Assembly (NCBI GenBank): GCA_038212215.1
Contig: JBBQUT010000025.1
Coordinates: 1 to 64,000, forward strand
Direction of reading: 5' to 3'
DNA length: 64,000 nucleotides
DNA from: JALZAI01 sp038212215
GTDB lineage: Bacteria; Actinomycetota; Actinomycetes; Mycobacteriales; Jatrophihabitantaceae
The translations under genes and the position numbers were made by a program. The stretch's first letter is position 1; each line of letters starts with the position of its first letter. The notes under the pieces are model-generated. The model worked only from the letters and a program-made list of their open reading frames with translations. It searched no databases and was not told where the DNA came from. Below are positions 21,045 through 30,697 of this stretch, in pieces.

Positions 21045-22705
21045 CGGTGCAGCCCTTCGGCGAGTGGGCCCAGCGCCAGGGCCGGGAAGTAGGTGAGGGC
21101 GACGACCACGACCGTGACGCCGGCCAGCATGCCGACGAACAAGGTGCGGTGTGTAGGCAGCGTGCCGCCGGAGGCCGGAACAGGCCGTTGCTTGGCCAGC
21201 GACCCAGCCAGCCCGAGGACGAAGATGATGGGCAGGTAACGGCCGAACAACATGGCCAGCCCTAAAGCGGTGTTGTACCACTGGGTGTTCACCGAGATGC
21301 CGGCGAACGCGCTGCCGTTGTTGTTGCCTGCTGATGTGAACGCGTACAGCACCTCAGAAAGCCCGTGCGGCCCGCTGTTGAGCATGCTCGCCCGCTCACC
21401 GGGCAGCGCCATCGCGACCGCCGTTCCGATCAGCACGATCGCCGGTGTCGTCAACAGATACAGCGAGGCGAATTTCACCTCACGGCTGCTGATCTTCTTG
21501 CCGAGGTATTCCGGAGTGCGCCCGACCATCAGGCCGGCCACGAATACGGTGATCACGGCGAGTACCAACATGCCGTACAGCCCCGATCCGGTGCCGCCCG
21601 GAGCGATCTCGCCGAGCATCATGTTCAGCAGCGCCATCACACCGCCGAGACTGGAGTACGAGTCGTGAAAGCTGTCGACGGCTCCGGTCGACGTCAGCGT
21701 CGTGGCCGTCGCGAACACCGACGAATCCGGTACACCGAAGCGAGTCTCGGTCCCTTCCGCGCCCGCCCCGACGGCCGTGGGAACCGTGCCGTGGTGCATC
21801 ACCTGGAACGTGAGCATGAGTACGGCGCTGAGCAGCGCGAGCAATCCCATCACTGCGACGATCGCGCGTCCCTGCCGTTTGTCGCCGACCAGCACACCGA
21901 AGGTGCGCGGCAGCGAGAACGGGATGCACAGCAGCAGGAAGACCTCCAGCCAGTTCGTCCAGGTCGTGGGGTTCTCGAACGGGTGCGCAGAGTTGGCGTT
22001 GTAGAAGCCGCCGCCGTTCGTGCCGAGTTCCTTGATGGCCTCCTGGCTCGCGACCGGCCCACCGGTGATCGTCTGAGTACCGCCCGCGATCGTGTGGACG
22101 CTCGTGTAATCGTGAAAGTTCTGCACCATGCCCGCAGCGATGAACACGATCGCGAAGAGCAACGCGGTGGGAAGCAACACCCGGATGCAGATTCGGACGA
22201 GGTCGACCCAGAAGTTGCCGAGCCGGTCGGACTCGGTGCGGGCGAAGCCGCGGATCACGGCAAGGGCCACCGCGATCCCGACCGCCGCCGACACGAAGTT
22301 TTGCACTGCCAGACCGGCCATCTGGCCGATGTAGCCCAGTGCGCTCTCACCCGAGTAGGACTGCCAGTTGGTGTTGGTGACGAAGCTGACCGCAGTGTTC
22401 CACGACTGGTCAGGGCTCATCTGCGGTACCGCGTATGGGTGCCCGAATTGATGCTGGAAACGCAGGAACACGTAGAGCAGCAGCACGCTCACCCCGCCGA
22501 AGGCGAGCACGGAGCGCAGATAGGTGATCCACGTCTGGTCGGCCTCGGAGTCGACACCGCCCCCGCGGTAGAGCAACCGCTCGGCGCGCAGGTGCCGTCC
22601 GCCATCGAGGGAACGTGCCATGTAGTCGCCGAGCGGGCGGTGCACGAGCACCAGCGCGAGGATCAAGGAGCCGAGAAAGAGCAAACCGGCAACGGTCGAG
22701 GACAT
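21041..22705 (-). CDS. kdpA: potassium-transporting ATPase, K+-channel-like subunit A
   Basis: A 554-residue polytopic membrane protein with about ten helices and four selectivity-loop regions, one of which reads TNGGGFYNANSAHP. The N-terminal HRPLGDYMAR motif is typical. The ATG at 22705 starts two bases after the kdpF stop (the TGATCATG junction). It forms the ion-selective pathway of the Kdp pump. Confidence 0.97.
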   Translation of the reverse strand: MSSTVAGLLFLGSLILALVLVHRPLGDYMARSLDGGRHLRAERLLYRGGGVDSEADQTWITYLRSVLAFGGVSVLLLYVFLRFQHQFGHPYAVPQMSPDQSWNTAVSFVTNTNWQSYSGESALGYIGQMAGLAVQNFVSAAVGIAVALAVIRGFARTESDRLGNFWVDLVRICIRVLLPTALLFAIVFIAAGMVQNFHDYTSVHTIAGGTQTITGGPVASQEAIKELGTNGGGFYNANSAHPFENPTTWTNWLEVFLLLCIPFSLPRTFGVLVGDKRQGRAIVAVMGLLALLSAVLMLTFQVMHHGTVPTAVGAGAEGTETRFGVPDSSVFATATTLTSTGAVDSFHDSYSSLGGVMALLNMMLGEIAPGGTGSGLYGMLVLAVITVFVAGLMVGRTPEYLGKKISSREVKFASLYLLTTPAIVLIGTAVAMALPGERASMLNSGPHGLSEVLYAFTSAGNNNGSAFAGISVNTQWYNTALGLAMLFGRYLPIIFVLGLAGSLAKQRPVPASGGTLPTHRTLFVGMLAGVTVVVVALTYFPALALGPLAEGLHR

Positions 22706-22707
22706 GA

Positions 22708-22797
22708 TCAGAACTTCTCCGGGAACACGAGTGCGATGACGAAGAACACTGCGAACGCGAATGCGAGCACCAAGCCGACAATGTTCGTTGCGTTCAC
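22708..22797 (-). CDS. kdpF: potassium-transporting ATPase subunit F
   Basis: A 29-residue peptide that is easily missed by gene finders. It begins with GTG and reads MNATNIVGLVLAFAFAVF then a short tail ending in FPEKF. One transmembrane helix fills most of it, and the C-terminal PE(K/R)F motif is the KdpF signature. KdpF stabilises the KdpABC complex. The GTG overlaps the stop of the preceding micro-gene (GTGA), and kdpA follows after two bases, so the three are tightly coupled. Confidence 0.9.
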   Translation of the reverse strand: MNATNIVGLVLAFAFAVFFVIALVFPEKF

Positions 22798-22877
22798 AGC
22801 TTCTCGATTCCCTTGGCGCACAGGGCAAGCAGGCTGAAGCAGGCCAGCGTCACCAGCACAAATACCAGGTCGGGCAC
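22794..22877 (-). CDS. 27-residue membrane micro-peptide leading the kdp operon
   Basis: A tiny open frame with a good ribosome site (AAGAGGA, five bases before the GTG) and 27 codons: a short PDLVFVLVTLACFSLLALC hydrophobic helix followed by AKGIEKL and a stop that overlaps the kdpF start (GTGA). Its spacing, ribosome site and coupling make it a convincing gene rather than noise. Similar short peptides ending in KG.E.L sit before kdpF in other actinobacteria, from memory. The function is unknown; a structural or regulatory role in the pump is plausible. Confidence 0.7.
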   Translation of the reverse strand: MPDLVFVLVTLACFSLLALCAKGIEKL

Positions 22878-23118
22878 AGTAATCCTCTTTTCCGACAGCC
22901 GCTTTTCGACACCCAGAGTTCCGGCGACCGCATCGGTTGGACGCCGTCGACTCAACTCGGCCGCAGGCAGCGGTGTCGCCTCCGTCCGCTGGTCCTCACG
23001 GATTCGTCACGCCCGGCTCGCGCTTTCCGGACGTCCGGTGCGGTTTGCTTGTCGTGCACAAGCGGGTCGGTGCGGTCGGGTAGCTACGGCTGTTCTTAGG
23101 AACATGGGGAGGTGCGCG
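22878..23118. promoter_or_regulatory. divergent kdpFABC/kdpDE control region
   Basis: A 241-base spacer between the two divergent kdp units. By position it must contain the KdpE-controlled promoter of the pump operon and the promoter of the sensor genes. I could not assign a KdpE site with confidence. Confidence 0.5.
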
Positions 23119-25620
23119 GTGGGTATTCGCGGCACATTGCGCATTTATCTCGGTGCCGCGCCCGGCGTGGGCAAAACCTTCGCCATGCTGGACGAGGCGC
23201 GCCGCCGCGCGGAACGCGGCAGCGACGTCGTGGTCGGCTTCGTCGAGACCCACGGTCGTCTGCACACCGCGGAACGGCTCAGCGAGCTGGCTGTTCTGCC
23301 GCGCAAGGTCGTCAGGTACCGGGACGCGGACTTCGAGGAGATGGATCTCGCCGGACTCCTCGAGCGCCACCCGGCTGTCGCGATCGTCGACGAACTCGCG
23401 CATACCAACATCCCCGGGTCGGGCCCGCATGAGAAGCGCTGGCAGGATGTCGAGGATCTGCTCGCCGCGGGGATCGACGTCATCAGCACGGTCAACGTCC
23501 AGCACCTTGAGTCGCTCAACGACGTGGTGCAGGAGATCACCGGTGTAGCACAGAAGGAAACGGTTCCCGATGTCGTCGTGCGGGCCGCCGAGCAGATCGA
23601 GCTTGTCGACATGACCCCGCAGGCGCTGCGGCGCCGCATGGCGCACGGCAACATCTACCGTCCCGAGAAGGTCGACGCCGCGCTGGGAAACTACTTTCGA
23701 GTCGGCAACCTCACCGCCCTTCGCGAGCTTGCGCTGCTGTGGCTGGCCGACCGCATCGAGGAGGGAATGCAGCGCTACCGCGAACAGCATGGCATCACCG
23801 GCAACTGGGAGACACGCGAGCGCATCGTCGTTGCCCTCACGGGCGGCCCGGAGGGGGAAGCGTTGATCCGCCGCGCAGCGCGGATCTCGGCACGCACCGC
23901 GGGTGGGGAACTGCTGGCCCTGCACGTGGCCCAAAGCGACGGCCTGAGCGGTTCAGGACTGGCGGCACTGCAGTCGCAGCGGGTGCTGATCGAGTCGTTG
24001 GGCGGGTCATATCACTCGGTCGTGGGCGACAATGTGGCCCACGCGCTGCTCGACTTCGCTCGCAGTGTCGACGCGACGCAGATCGTGCTCGGAGTGTCGC
24101 GTCGCCGGCCCTGGGCGGCGGCATTCAGCGGGCCGGGAACGAGCGGCGTCGTCACCCGGCTGTCCGGATCGATCGACGTGCACATCGTCACGCACCCCTT
24201 CGCAGGACGCGGGCGTTCGCTACCAGCGCTCGGCTTCGGGCTGACCGCACAACGCCGGATCGCCGGCGTGGCCGCCGCCGCCGTGTTACTGGCGTTAGTC
24301 ACCCCGCTGCTGGCGCGCTTTCGCAACGAACTGTCCTTCGGCAGCGACGTGTCGATCTACCTCTTGGTCGTCGTAGTGACCAGCTTGGTAGGGGGGTTCT
24401 ACGCCGCCGGGCTCGCGGCGGTCGCGGGCAGCCTGCTGCTCAACTTTTACTTTGCGCCGCCGTTTCACACGTTCACGATCGCGGAGCGCGACAACATCCT
24501 GGCATTGTTCATCTTCCTGCTCGTGGCGGTGCTGGTGTCGCGGGTAGTCGACCTGTCGGCACAACGATTGCGCCGTGCGGCGCGCTCGAACGCCGAGGCC
24601 GAGACGCTGACCACGCTTGCCGGCAGCCTGCTGCGCGGCGAGCATGCGCTTCCTGCCCTGCTCGCCCGTGTACAGGAGACCTTCGGGATGCGAGCGGTGA
24701 GCCTGGTGAGCCGTAACGACACGAGCTGGCGGCTGCTCGAGTCGACCGGCGAGCGAGCGCCGGAGAGTCCGGCGCAGGGTGACTACACCCTAGAACTTGA
24801 TGACGGTCAGGCGCTGGTGCTCGCCGGACACCCGCTCGCCGCAGAGGACCAGCGCATCTTGGCCGCCTTCGCCGCGCAGGTCGTCGTCGCCTTCCGGCAG
24901 CGCGAACTCGTCGAGGCCGCCAGTGCCGTAGAGCCGCTCGCGGAATCCGAACGGGCGCGCACCGCGTTGCTCAATGCCGTGAGCCATGATCTGCGGACGC
25001 CGATCGCCGCGGCGAAGGCGGCGGTGTCCAGCCTGCTGTCCGGCGACGTGGCGTGGTCTGACGAGGACCGCGACGAATTGCTTGCCGCAGCGGACACCTC
25101 GCTGGATCGGCTGACCGATCTGGTGACGAATCTGCTCGACCTGTCCCGGTTGCAAGCCGGGGTGCTGCCCGTGCTCGTTGCGCCGGTCGGCTTGGACGAC
25201 GTAGTCGCCCGCGCGCTCGATCATGCAGCGCCGGGAGTGGTGCTCGATGTGGACGTGCCGGACGACCTGCCCTACGTCAGTGCCGACGCCGGCCTGCTCG
25301 AACGGGTGCTGGCCAACCTCGTCCAGAACGCGGTGCGCCATTCTCCGGACGGAACGCCGGTCCGGATCACCGCGAGCACGCACGGCGCGAATGCCGAACT
25401 GCGCGTCGTCGACCGCGGTCCCGGCATCGCCGGGGAAGAGCGCGACGCGGTCTTCGACGCGTTCCAGCGGCGCGACGATTCGCCGGTGGCGGGTGCCGGG
25501 GTCGGCTTGGGCCTGGCCATCGCGCGTGGGCTGGCCGAGGCGATGGGCGGCACTGTCGTCGCTGAGGAGACACCGGGAGGCGGCGCGACCCTCGTCGTCA
25601 GCCTGAAGGTCGCCATATGA
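23119..25620 (+). CDS. kdpD: osmosensitive K+ sensor histidine kinase
   Basis: An 833-residue KdpD. The N-terminal KdpD domain has Walker A GAAPGVGKT (residues about 12-20) and the VDELAHTN Walker B region. A universal-stress-like domain follows, then four transmembrane helices (about residues 385-480), a GAF-like segment and a histidine kinase core with phospho-accepting H623 in SHDLRTP and a GLGLAIARG ATP lid. The GTG at 23119 is chosen for its GGGGAGG site six bases upstream; the ATG at 23104 is too close to it. It senses low K+ or osmotic stress and phosphorylates KdpE. The stop overlaps kdpE (ATGA). Confidence 0.95.
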   Translation: MGIRGTLRIYLGAAPGVGKTFAMLDEARRRAERGSDVVVGFVETHGRLHTAERLSELAVLPRKVVRYRDADFEEMDLAGLLERHPAVAIVDELAHTNIPGSGPHEKRWQDVEDLLAAGIDVISTVNVQHLESLNDVVQEITGVAQKETVPDVVVRAAEQIELVDMTPQALRRRMAHGNIYRPEKVDAALGNYFRVGNLTALRELALLWLADRIEEGMQRYREQHGITGNWETRERIVVALTGGPEGEALIRRAARISARTAGGELLALHVAQSDGLSGSGLAALQSQRVLIESLGGSYHSVVGDNVAHALLDFARSVDATQIVLGVSRRRPWAAAFSGPGTSGVVTRLSGSIDVHIVTHPFAGRGRSLPALGFGLTAQRRIAGVAAAAVLLALVTPLLARFRNELSFGSDVSIYLLVVVVTSLVGGFYAAGLAAVAGSLLLNFYFAPPFHTFTIAERDNILALFIFLLVAVLVSRVVDLSAQRLRRAARSNAEAETLTTLAGSLLRGEHALPALLARVQETFGMRAVSLVSRNDTSWRLLESTGERAPESPAQGDYTLELDDGQALVLAGHPLAAEDQRILAAFAAQVVVAFRQRELVEAASAVEPLAESERARTALLNAVSHDLRTPIAAAKAAVSSLLSGDVAWSDEDRDELLAAADTSLDRLTDLVTNLLDLSRLQAGVLPVLVAPVGLDDVVARALDHAAPGVVLDVDVPDDLPYVSADAGLLERVLANLVQNAVRHSPDGTPVRITASTHGANAELRVVDRGPGIAGEERDAVFDAFQRRDDSPVAGAGVGLGLAIARGLAEAMGGTVVAEETPGGGATLVVSLKVAI

Positions 25621-26294
25621 CGCGGGTGTTGATCGTCGAGGATGAGCGAGCGCTGCTGCGCGCCCTCGCGATGAACCTGACGGCTCGCGGATACGAAGTC
25701 ACCGAGGCCGAAACCGGCACGCGCGCCCTGTCAGCAGCCGCAGCCGTCGAGCACGACCTGATCCTGCTCGACCTCGGGCTGCCCGATCTCAGCGGGTTCG
25801 ACGTCATCAGAGGGGTGCGCGCGTACGCGCAGACGCCGATCGTCGTCGTATCGGCGCGGACCGGCAGCAGCGACAAGGTCGCCGCACTCGACCTCGGGGC
25901 CGACGACTACGTCACCAAGCCGTTCAACATCGACGAACTGCTCGCGCGCCTGCGCGCCGCGGTGCGCCGTGCGGCCACGCCGGACATCGTCGACGTCGTT
26001 CAGGTAGGTACTTGCACAGTGGACCTCGGCGCGAAGACGGTGACCACGGCCAACGGTGCAGCGGTGCACCTGACGCCGACCGAATGGCACCTGCTCGAGG
26101 CCCTCGTGCGCCGTCCCGGCAAGCTCGTCACCGGACGGGCGCTGCTCACGGAACTGCGCGGCACCCCCGAGCACACCGATCCGTCCTACCTGCGCATCTA
26201 TGTGGCGCAACTGCGCCGCAAACTCGAACCGGAACCGAGCCGGCCGCGGCACCTGATTACCGAACCGGGCATGGGCTATCGCTTCCATCCCTGA
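25617..26294 (+). CDS. kdpE: KdpE response regulator
   Basis: A 225-residue OmpR/PhoB-type regulator. The receiver has acidic residues E8-D9 and phosphorylation site D52 in ILLDLGLPD, with the lysine in the YVTKPFN loop. The C-terminal winged helix includes LTPTEWHLLEAL and ends with ITEPGMGYRFHP. It overlaps kdpD by four bases and should activate the divergent kdp pump operon. Its end lies only 15 bases from the convergent DinB gene. Confidence 0.95.
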   Translation: MTRVLIVEDERALLRALAMNLTARGYEVTEAETGTRALSAAAAVEHDLILLDLGLPDLSGFDVIRGVRAYAQTPIVVVSARTGSSDKVAALDLGADDYVTKPFNIDELLARLRAAVRRAATPDIVDVVQVGTCTVDLGAKTVTTANGAAVHLTPTEWHLLEALVRRPGKLVTGRALLTELRGTPEHTDPSYLRIYVAQLRRKLEPEPSRPRHLITEPGMGYRFHP

Positions 26295-26309
26295 CGGGTC
26301 GGCGGAGCC

Positions 26310-26861
26310 TCACTCACCCGTCTGCCCGTCGATCGATTCGCGCAGCAGGTCGGCGTGCCCGTTGTGCCGGGCGTACTCCTCGACCATGTGCACAAGAACC
26401 CAACGCAGCGAGACCCGTTCCTGACCGCCCCACGCGGCGTGCCGCTCGTCGAGTGCCTCGCTCGCGGTCCGCGCAAGATTTGCGTTCACGATGGCGCGGG
26501 ACCGCTCCACGCTCTCGCGCCACAAGGCTCGCAGCCGGGCGCCGGTGTCGTGTGCCGCACTGTTCCAGTCCCAGTCCGGATCGGCTCTCATGTCGGCGGC
26601 GGACCACGGCTCGGGCATCGCTGCGCCCGCAACCACCTGGGTGAACCAATAGTCCTCGACCCAGGCCAGATGCTTGAGCACGCCACCCAATGTCATCGAG
26701 GTCGGCGCCAGCGTGGCCCGCAACTGCTCGTCGCTCAGTCCGCGGCACTTCCACTCCAGCGTCGCGCGCTGGTAGTCGAGGAAGCCCGACACGGTCGAGA
26801 ACTCGTCGCCCCCGAGCGGGGGGAGTGGCCGTCCGAACTCGTCGCTTTCGACCTCGGCCAT
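26310..26861 (-). CDS. DinB/DUF664 family protein
   Basis: A 183-residue four-helix-bundle protein of the DinB superfamily. The conserved helix LGGVLKHLAWVEDYWF carries the first metal-type histidine, and the C-terminal WVLVHMVEEYARHNGHADLL has two more. In actinobacteria such proteins are often mycothiol-dependent or unknown metal enzymes. A close relative with the same HMIEEYARHCGHADLL ending is encoded at 54471-54998, so the genome has at least two paralogues. The substrate is unknown. Confidence 0.8.
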   Translation of the reverse strand: MAEVESDEFGRPLPPLGGDEFSTVSGFLDYQRATLEWKCRGLSDEQLRATLAPTSMTLGGVLKHLAWVEDYWFTQVVAGAAMPEPWSAADMRADPDWDWNSAAHDTGARLRALWRESVERSRAIVNANLARTASEALDERHAAWGGQERVSLRWVLVHMVEEYARHNGHADLLRESIDGQTGE

Positions 26862-26978
26862 ACTGGCAACTTACCGTCTCGACGATTCACTCGTGCTTGC
26901 ATCAGGAGGCGGCGCTGTGCCCGCATGGCCAGTGCCGTTGCCCCGTCCTCGCGGAGGCGACTCCGCGCGCCACCCAGC

Positions 26979-28619
26979 TCAGGCGCGAGTTCGGGTCACG
27001 TCCAGTTCGCCGTTGCCGTACCGGGCGCGCAGCACCTTCTTGTCGTACTTGCCCACGCTCGTCTTGGGCACCTCGTCGATGAAGCTCCAGTTCTCCGGCA
27101 CCTGCCACGACGCCACCTTGCCGTCGAGATAGGCGGCGAGCGCCTCGGGGTCGGCGTCGCCCCGACGAACGATGCACGCAAGCGGCCGTTCGGTCCACCG
27201 CTCGTCCGGGATGCCGATAACCGCGGCCTCGAGCACGCCCGGCGCCCCGGCCAGCAGATTCTCCAGCTCTACCGAGGAAATCCATTCGCCGCCGGACTTG
27301 ATCACGTCCTTGGACCGGTCGGTGATCTGGAAGAAGCCACGCCCGTCGATGGTGCCGATGTCGCCGGTGCGAAGCCAGCCGTCGTGGAACTTCTCCGGTG
27401 CGCTGTCGCGGTGGTACGAACTGGTGATCCACGGTCCGCGCACCTGGATCTCGCCGACAGCCTGGCCGTCCCAGGGCAACTCGGTTCCGTCGTCGGCGAC
27501 GATCCGCATCTGCACGCCCGCGATGAGCCGCCCCGAACGCATCCGCCAGTCGACCTCCTCGACCGTCCCGCGCTGCGCGTCGGCCGGTGGGTGCGCCATG
27601 CCGCCGACCGGAGAAGTCTCGGTCATGCCCCAGCCCTGGATGATCCGGATGCCGAGCTCGCGTTCGACCGCCTCCAGCAAGACGCGCGGAATCGCCGCGC
27701 CTCCGGACGTCCCCATCCGTACCGACGACAGATCGACGTCGGCCTTCGCCGCATGCGCCAGAATGGCCGCCCAGATCGTCGGAACAGCCGAGGCCAGCGT
27801 CGAGCACTCGGTGGCGATGAAATCGCAGATCTGATCAGGCGTCATGTACGGCCCGGGCATGTGCAGGTTAGCGCCGGCGAGGAACGCGGCGAACGGAATA
27901 CCCCAGGCGTTGACATGAAACATCGGCACGATGGTGAGGATGCGATCCGCTTCGGTGCTGCCGGTGACCGACGCGGACAGCGTCGCCAGCGCGTGCAGGA
28001 AGGTCGAGCGATGCGAGTAAACGACACCCTTGGGGTCGCCGGTCGTCCCGCTCGTGTAACACATCGAGGCCGGTGACTTCTCGTCCAACTCGGGCCATCG
28101 GAAGGACGGCTCCTCAGCGGCGAGCAACTCCTCGTAGCGGTAGACGGTCGCCGCGCCCAGTGCCGACACGTCCCCCGCGCCGATGACGACGAATGCCTCG
28201 ACGGTCTTGAATGCGTCTGCGATCGGCGCGAGTAGTGGCAGCAGGCTGCCGTCCACGAGCACGATCTTGTCCTCGGCATGGTTGACGATGTGCTCGACCT
28301 GGGACGCCGGAAGCCTGATGTTGAGCGTGTGCAGGACGGCGCCCATGCACGGGACGGCGTAGTACGCCTCCAGGTGCTCCTGGTGGTTCCAGCAGAATGT
28401 CGCGACGCGATCACCTGAACCGACGCCGAGCCTGGTGAGCGCGTTCGCGAGCCGCTTGGCGTTCGCGCCGATCTCGGCGTACGTCGCGCGTTGCGGCTCG
28501 TCGCCACCGCGCCAGGTCACGCATTCGCTCGCACCGAATACCCGGGTGGCGTGCTCCAGGATCGCGGTAATGGTCAGCGGGAAGTCGTCCTGCATGGTGC
28601 TGGCGATCGGTGTTGACAT
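26979..28619 (-). CDS. AMP-dependent long-chain acyl-CoA ligase
   Basis: A 546-residue adenylate-forming enzyme. The AMP/phosphate loop is YTSGTTGDPKGVVYSHRS, followed by the GWGMTETSP (A5) and GWLRTGD (A7) motifs and the catalytic lysine region near VPKTSVGKYDKK (A10). The overall pattern, including an N-terminal TWRGGDEPQRATYAEI segment, fits medium/long-chain fatty-acid-CoA ligases of the FadD type. The ATG at 28619 lies one base after the upstream gene's stop. The exact acyl chain cannot be read from sequence. Confidence 0.9.
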   Translation of the reverse strand: MSTPIASTMQDDFPLTITAILEHATRVFGASECVTWRGGDEPQRATYAEIGANAKRLANALTRLGVGSGDRVATFCWNHQEHLEAYYAVPCMGAVLHTLNIRLPASQVEHIVNHAEDKIVLVDGSLLPLLAPIADAFKTVEAFVVIGAGDVSALGAATVYRYEELLAAEEPSFRWPELDEKSPASMCYTSGTTGDPKGVVYSHRSTFLHALATLSASVTGSTEADRILTIVPMFHVNAWGIPFAAFLAGANLHMPGPYMTPDQICDFIATECSTLASAVPTIWAAILAHAAKADVDLSSVRMGTSGGAAIPRVLLEAVERELGIRIIQGWGMTETSPVGGMAHPPADAQRGTVEEVDWRMRSGRLIAGVQMRIVADDGTELPWDGQAVGEIQVRGPWITSSYHRDSAPEKFHDGWLRTGDIGTIDGRGFFQITDRSKDVIKSGGEWISSVELENLLAGAPGVLEAAVIGIPDERWTERPLACIVRRGDADPEALAAYLDGKVASWQVPENWSFIDEVPKTSVGKYDKKVLRARYGNGELDVTRTRA

Positions 28620-28620
28620 C

Positions 28621-29100
28621 TCACTGGACTCCGTGGTGATCGGGTGGCAGGCGCTCGGTAGCTGGCAGCGTAGCCGCGCGCCGCCGCGCGTGCGCGCGGT
28701 CCAGCAAGCTGCCCACCAGCACCCCGGCCAGGACGGTCGGGATCCACACCCATAGCGGGTACACGTTCAGCCGTCCCAGCACGAGCAGCACCAACGTGTA
28801 GAGCACGAACGGAACGACAAGCGCGGCCACGCACCGGGCGCGCAGGGTGCTGTCCTGGCGCACCAACCGCAGATCGGCGCGGGTGCCGCCAACGCGCCGC
28901 GAAGCGGTGGCTGACCCTAACCCGCCCGCCTCGGGCACGGCGCCCGGCTCCGCCACGGCACCCGGCTCGGCCACGGCGCCCGGGTCCGGCACCGCGTGCC
29001 GAGCTTCGTGACCTTCATCGGCGCGTGGAAGATCGGACGCGATCAGATCGAGTAGATCTTCGCCGTCGCCCGAATCCGCCGAGGCCGAGTGCCGTCCCAC
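28621..29100 (-). CDS. small membrane protein with acidic N-terminal region
   Basis: A 159-residue protein. The first 80 residues are soluble, acidic and contain an imperfect PGAVAE repeat (18-bp units at about 28937-28990). Two transmembrane helices follow (CVAALVVPFVLYTLVLLVLG and WVWIPTVLAGVLVGSLL) and a basic tail. The MGRHSA start is common among actinobacterial membrane proteins. No enzymatic motif is seen. Its stop is one base from the acyl-CoA ligase start, so the two genes are almost certainly co-transcribed. Confidence 0.7.
   Translation of the reverse strand: MGRHSASADSGDGEDLLDLIASDLPRADEGHEARHAVPDPGAVAEPGAVAEPGAVPEAGGLGSATASRRVGGTRADLRLVRQDSTLRARCVAALVVPFVLYTLVLLVLGRLNVYPLWVWIPTVLAGVLVGSLLDRAHARRRAATLPATERLPPDHHGVQ
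28937..28990 (-). repeat. 18-bp in-frame tandem repeat (3 units)
   Basis: Three 18-bp units with a few mismatches encode an imperfect PGAVAE motif in the small membrane protein gene. Confidence 0.7.
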
Positions 29101-29170
29101 GCGTGCAGTGTGTCAAAGCCGCGGGCGACAGGGCGACCGCCTCGCTGGCATCACTACTGTGGAGAACACC

Positions 29171-30673
29171 GTGAATGCCAGCCGCCCACGACACCCAGCT
29201 GCCCGACGAGCCGCGACTCGGGTCCGCCTGCTCGCGGTGCTTCTCGCCGCTGCCGCCGCAGTCGCGCTACTGCCCGCCTGCACCGTCGTAGTCAACGGCA
29301 CTGCGCTCAGCCCCGCGCGCCACGGTGCCGTACCGAACGCCACATTGCCCGTCGAAGGCGACTCGCACAACGCCTTCGACACCCAAGTCAACAACGCGAT
29401 CAGCGACGTCATCGCGTTCTGGCATACGGCCTATCCGGCACTGGCGCACGGCGCGAAGTTCCCCGCGCTCACCGGGAAGCTTTATTCGGTGGATGGGCAG
29501 CAGGTACTGCAGACCCGGCGAGCGCCGGCCTCTGCTGCGGGCGAGGCCTGCTTGCGACGACGGCCGCTGTTCGTGGTCGACAACGCCGCCTATTGCCAAC
29601 TCGACGACTCGATCATCTGGGATCGCAGCGCCACTCATCTCGTCCCGGCGCTCGCCAGGTCATTCGGCAACACGGTCGTGGCGCTGGTGTTCGCACACGA
29701 GGTCGGCCACGCCGTCCAGGAACGGCTTGGGATCACCAAGCAAGATCGGCCGACGGTGTACCTGGAATCGCAGGCCGACTGCGCGTCGGGCGCCTTCCTC
29801 GCCACCGCGCTCGCGGGGCGCGCGCCGCACTTCCGGATAACGGCGAAGCAGCTTGACCAGTCGCTCGAGGGCTTCCTGCAGATTCGCGACAGCACTCCCG
29901 AGTCGCCGGGTGATATCAGCCACGGAAACGGCTTCGACCGCGTCAGCGCGGTCGGTGATGGGATTGCCCATGGCGTCGGCTACTGCTACTCGGCGCGGTA
30001 TTTCAACCGAACGTTCACCGAGCGACCCTTTGTCACCGACTCAGACCGCCTTACTGGCGGCAACATATCGCTCGCGGACTTCCTCAAATCCGCCGGTCCG
30101 CTGACTGACTTGAACCGCTTCTGGACGCAGGCGGGCACAACCGTGCAATCTCGATTCAGCAAGGTCAAGCTGGCGGTCGCGGCGCATCCGAAATGCGGCA
30201 GTGTCAGCCCGCGCAGCGAAATCGGCTATTGCCCGGATGACAACACCGTCTACTACAGCGCGCGCTTTGCGCATGACGCCTATTACAGCCTCAGCGATCG
30301 CACGATCGACCGGAGCACCGGCGCCATCACCCTGACGCGCAACCAACCGGCCGATTTCGCGCTCGGGATGATGTTTGCGATCGGCTGGGGGATGGCGGCC
30401 AGGCACCAGTTCTTTCACCGCCCCATCGACGACCAGGCCGGCCTGTTGTCGGCGATCTGCTACTCCGGCGCGTACGCGAAGGACATCAACATCGAGACCG
30501 GCGACGCTACGCACCGGTTCGTGCTGTCCCCGCCGGACATGGACGAGGCGACGTCGGCGGTGCTGAACCTGGTCGGGCTCGACCGGGCGTTCGGCGCCCG
30601 CGGGACGACCGGCGTCGGCCGGATCCAGTCGTTCGTCACCGGTTACGGCAAGGGACTGTCTGCGTGCGGATGA
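29171..30673 (+). CDS. lipoprotein neutral zinc metallopeptidase
   Basis: A 500-residue protein. The N-terminus is a lipoprotein signal (basic RRAATRVR, then a hydrophobic core and lipobox LLPAC). The zinc motif is FAHEVGHAVQ (HExxH) at about residue 175, with a downstream ESQADC providing the likely third ligand glutamate. This is the pattern of the neutral zinc metallopeptidase (YpfJ-like) family, which in actinobacteria includes large lipoproteins. The GTG at 29171 follows a GGAGA site by about six bases. The substrates are unknown; it probably acts at the outer face of the membrane. Confidence 0.85.
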   Translation: MNASRPRHPAARRAATRVRLLAVLLAAAAAVALLPACTVVVNGTALSPARHGAVPNATLPVEGDSHNAFDTQVNNAISDVIAFWHTAYPALAHGAKFPALTGKLYSVDGQQVLQTRRAPASAAGEACLRRRPLFVVDNAAYCQLDDSIIWDRSATHLVPALARSFGNTVVALVFAHEVGHAVQERLGITKQDRPTVYLESQADCASGAFLATALAGRAPHFRITAKQLDQSLEGFLQIRDSTPESPGDISHGNGFDRVSAVGDGIAHGVGYCYSARYFNRTFTERPFVTDSDRLTGGNISLADFLKSAGPLTDLNRFWTQAGTTVQSRFSKVKLAVAAHPKCGSVSPRSEIGYCPDDNTVYYSARFAHDAYYSLSDRTIDRSTGAITLTRNQPADFALGMMFAIGWGMAARHQFFHRPIDDQAGLLSAICYSGAYAKDINIETGDATHRFVLSPPDMDEATSAVLNLVGLDRAFGARGTTGVGRIQSFVTGYGKGLSACG

Positions 30674-30697
30674 GCGCAGCAAGCTAGGTTCGAGGTC

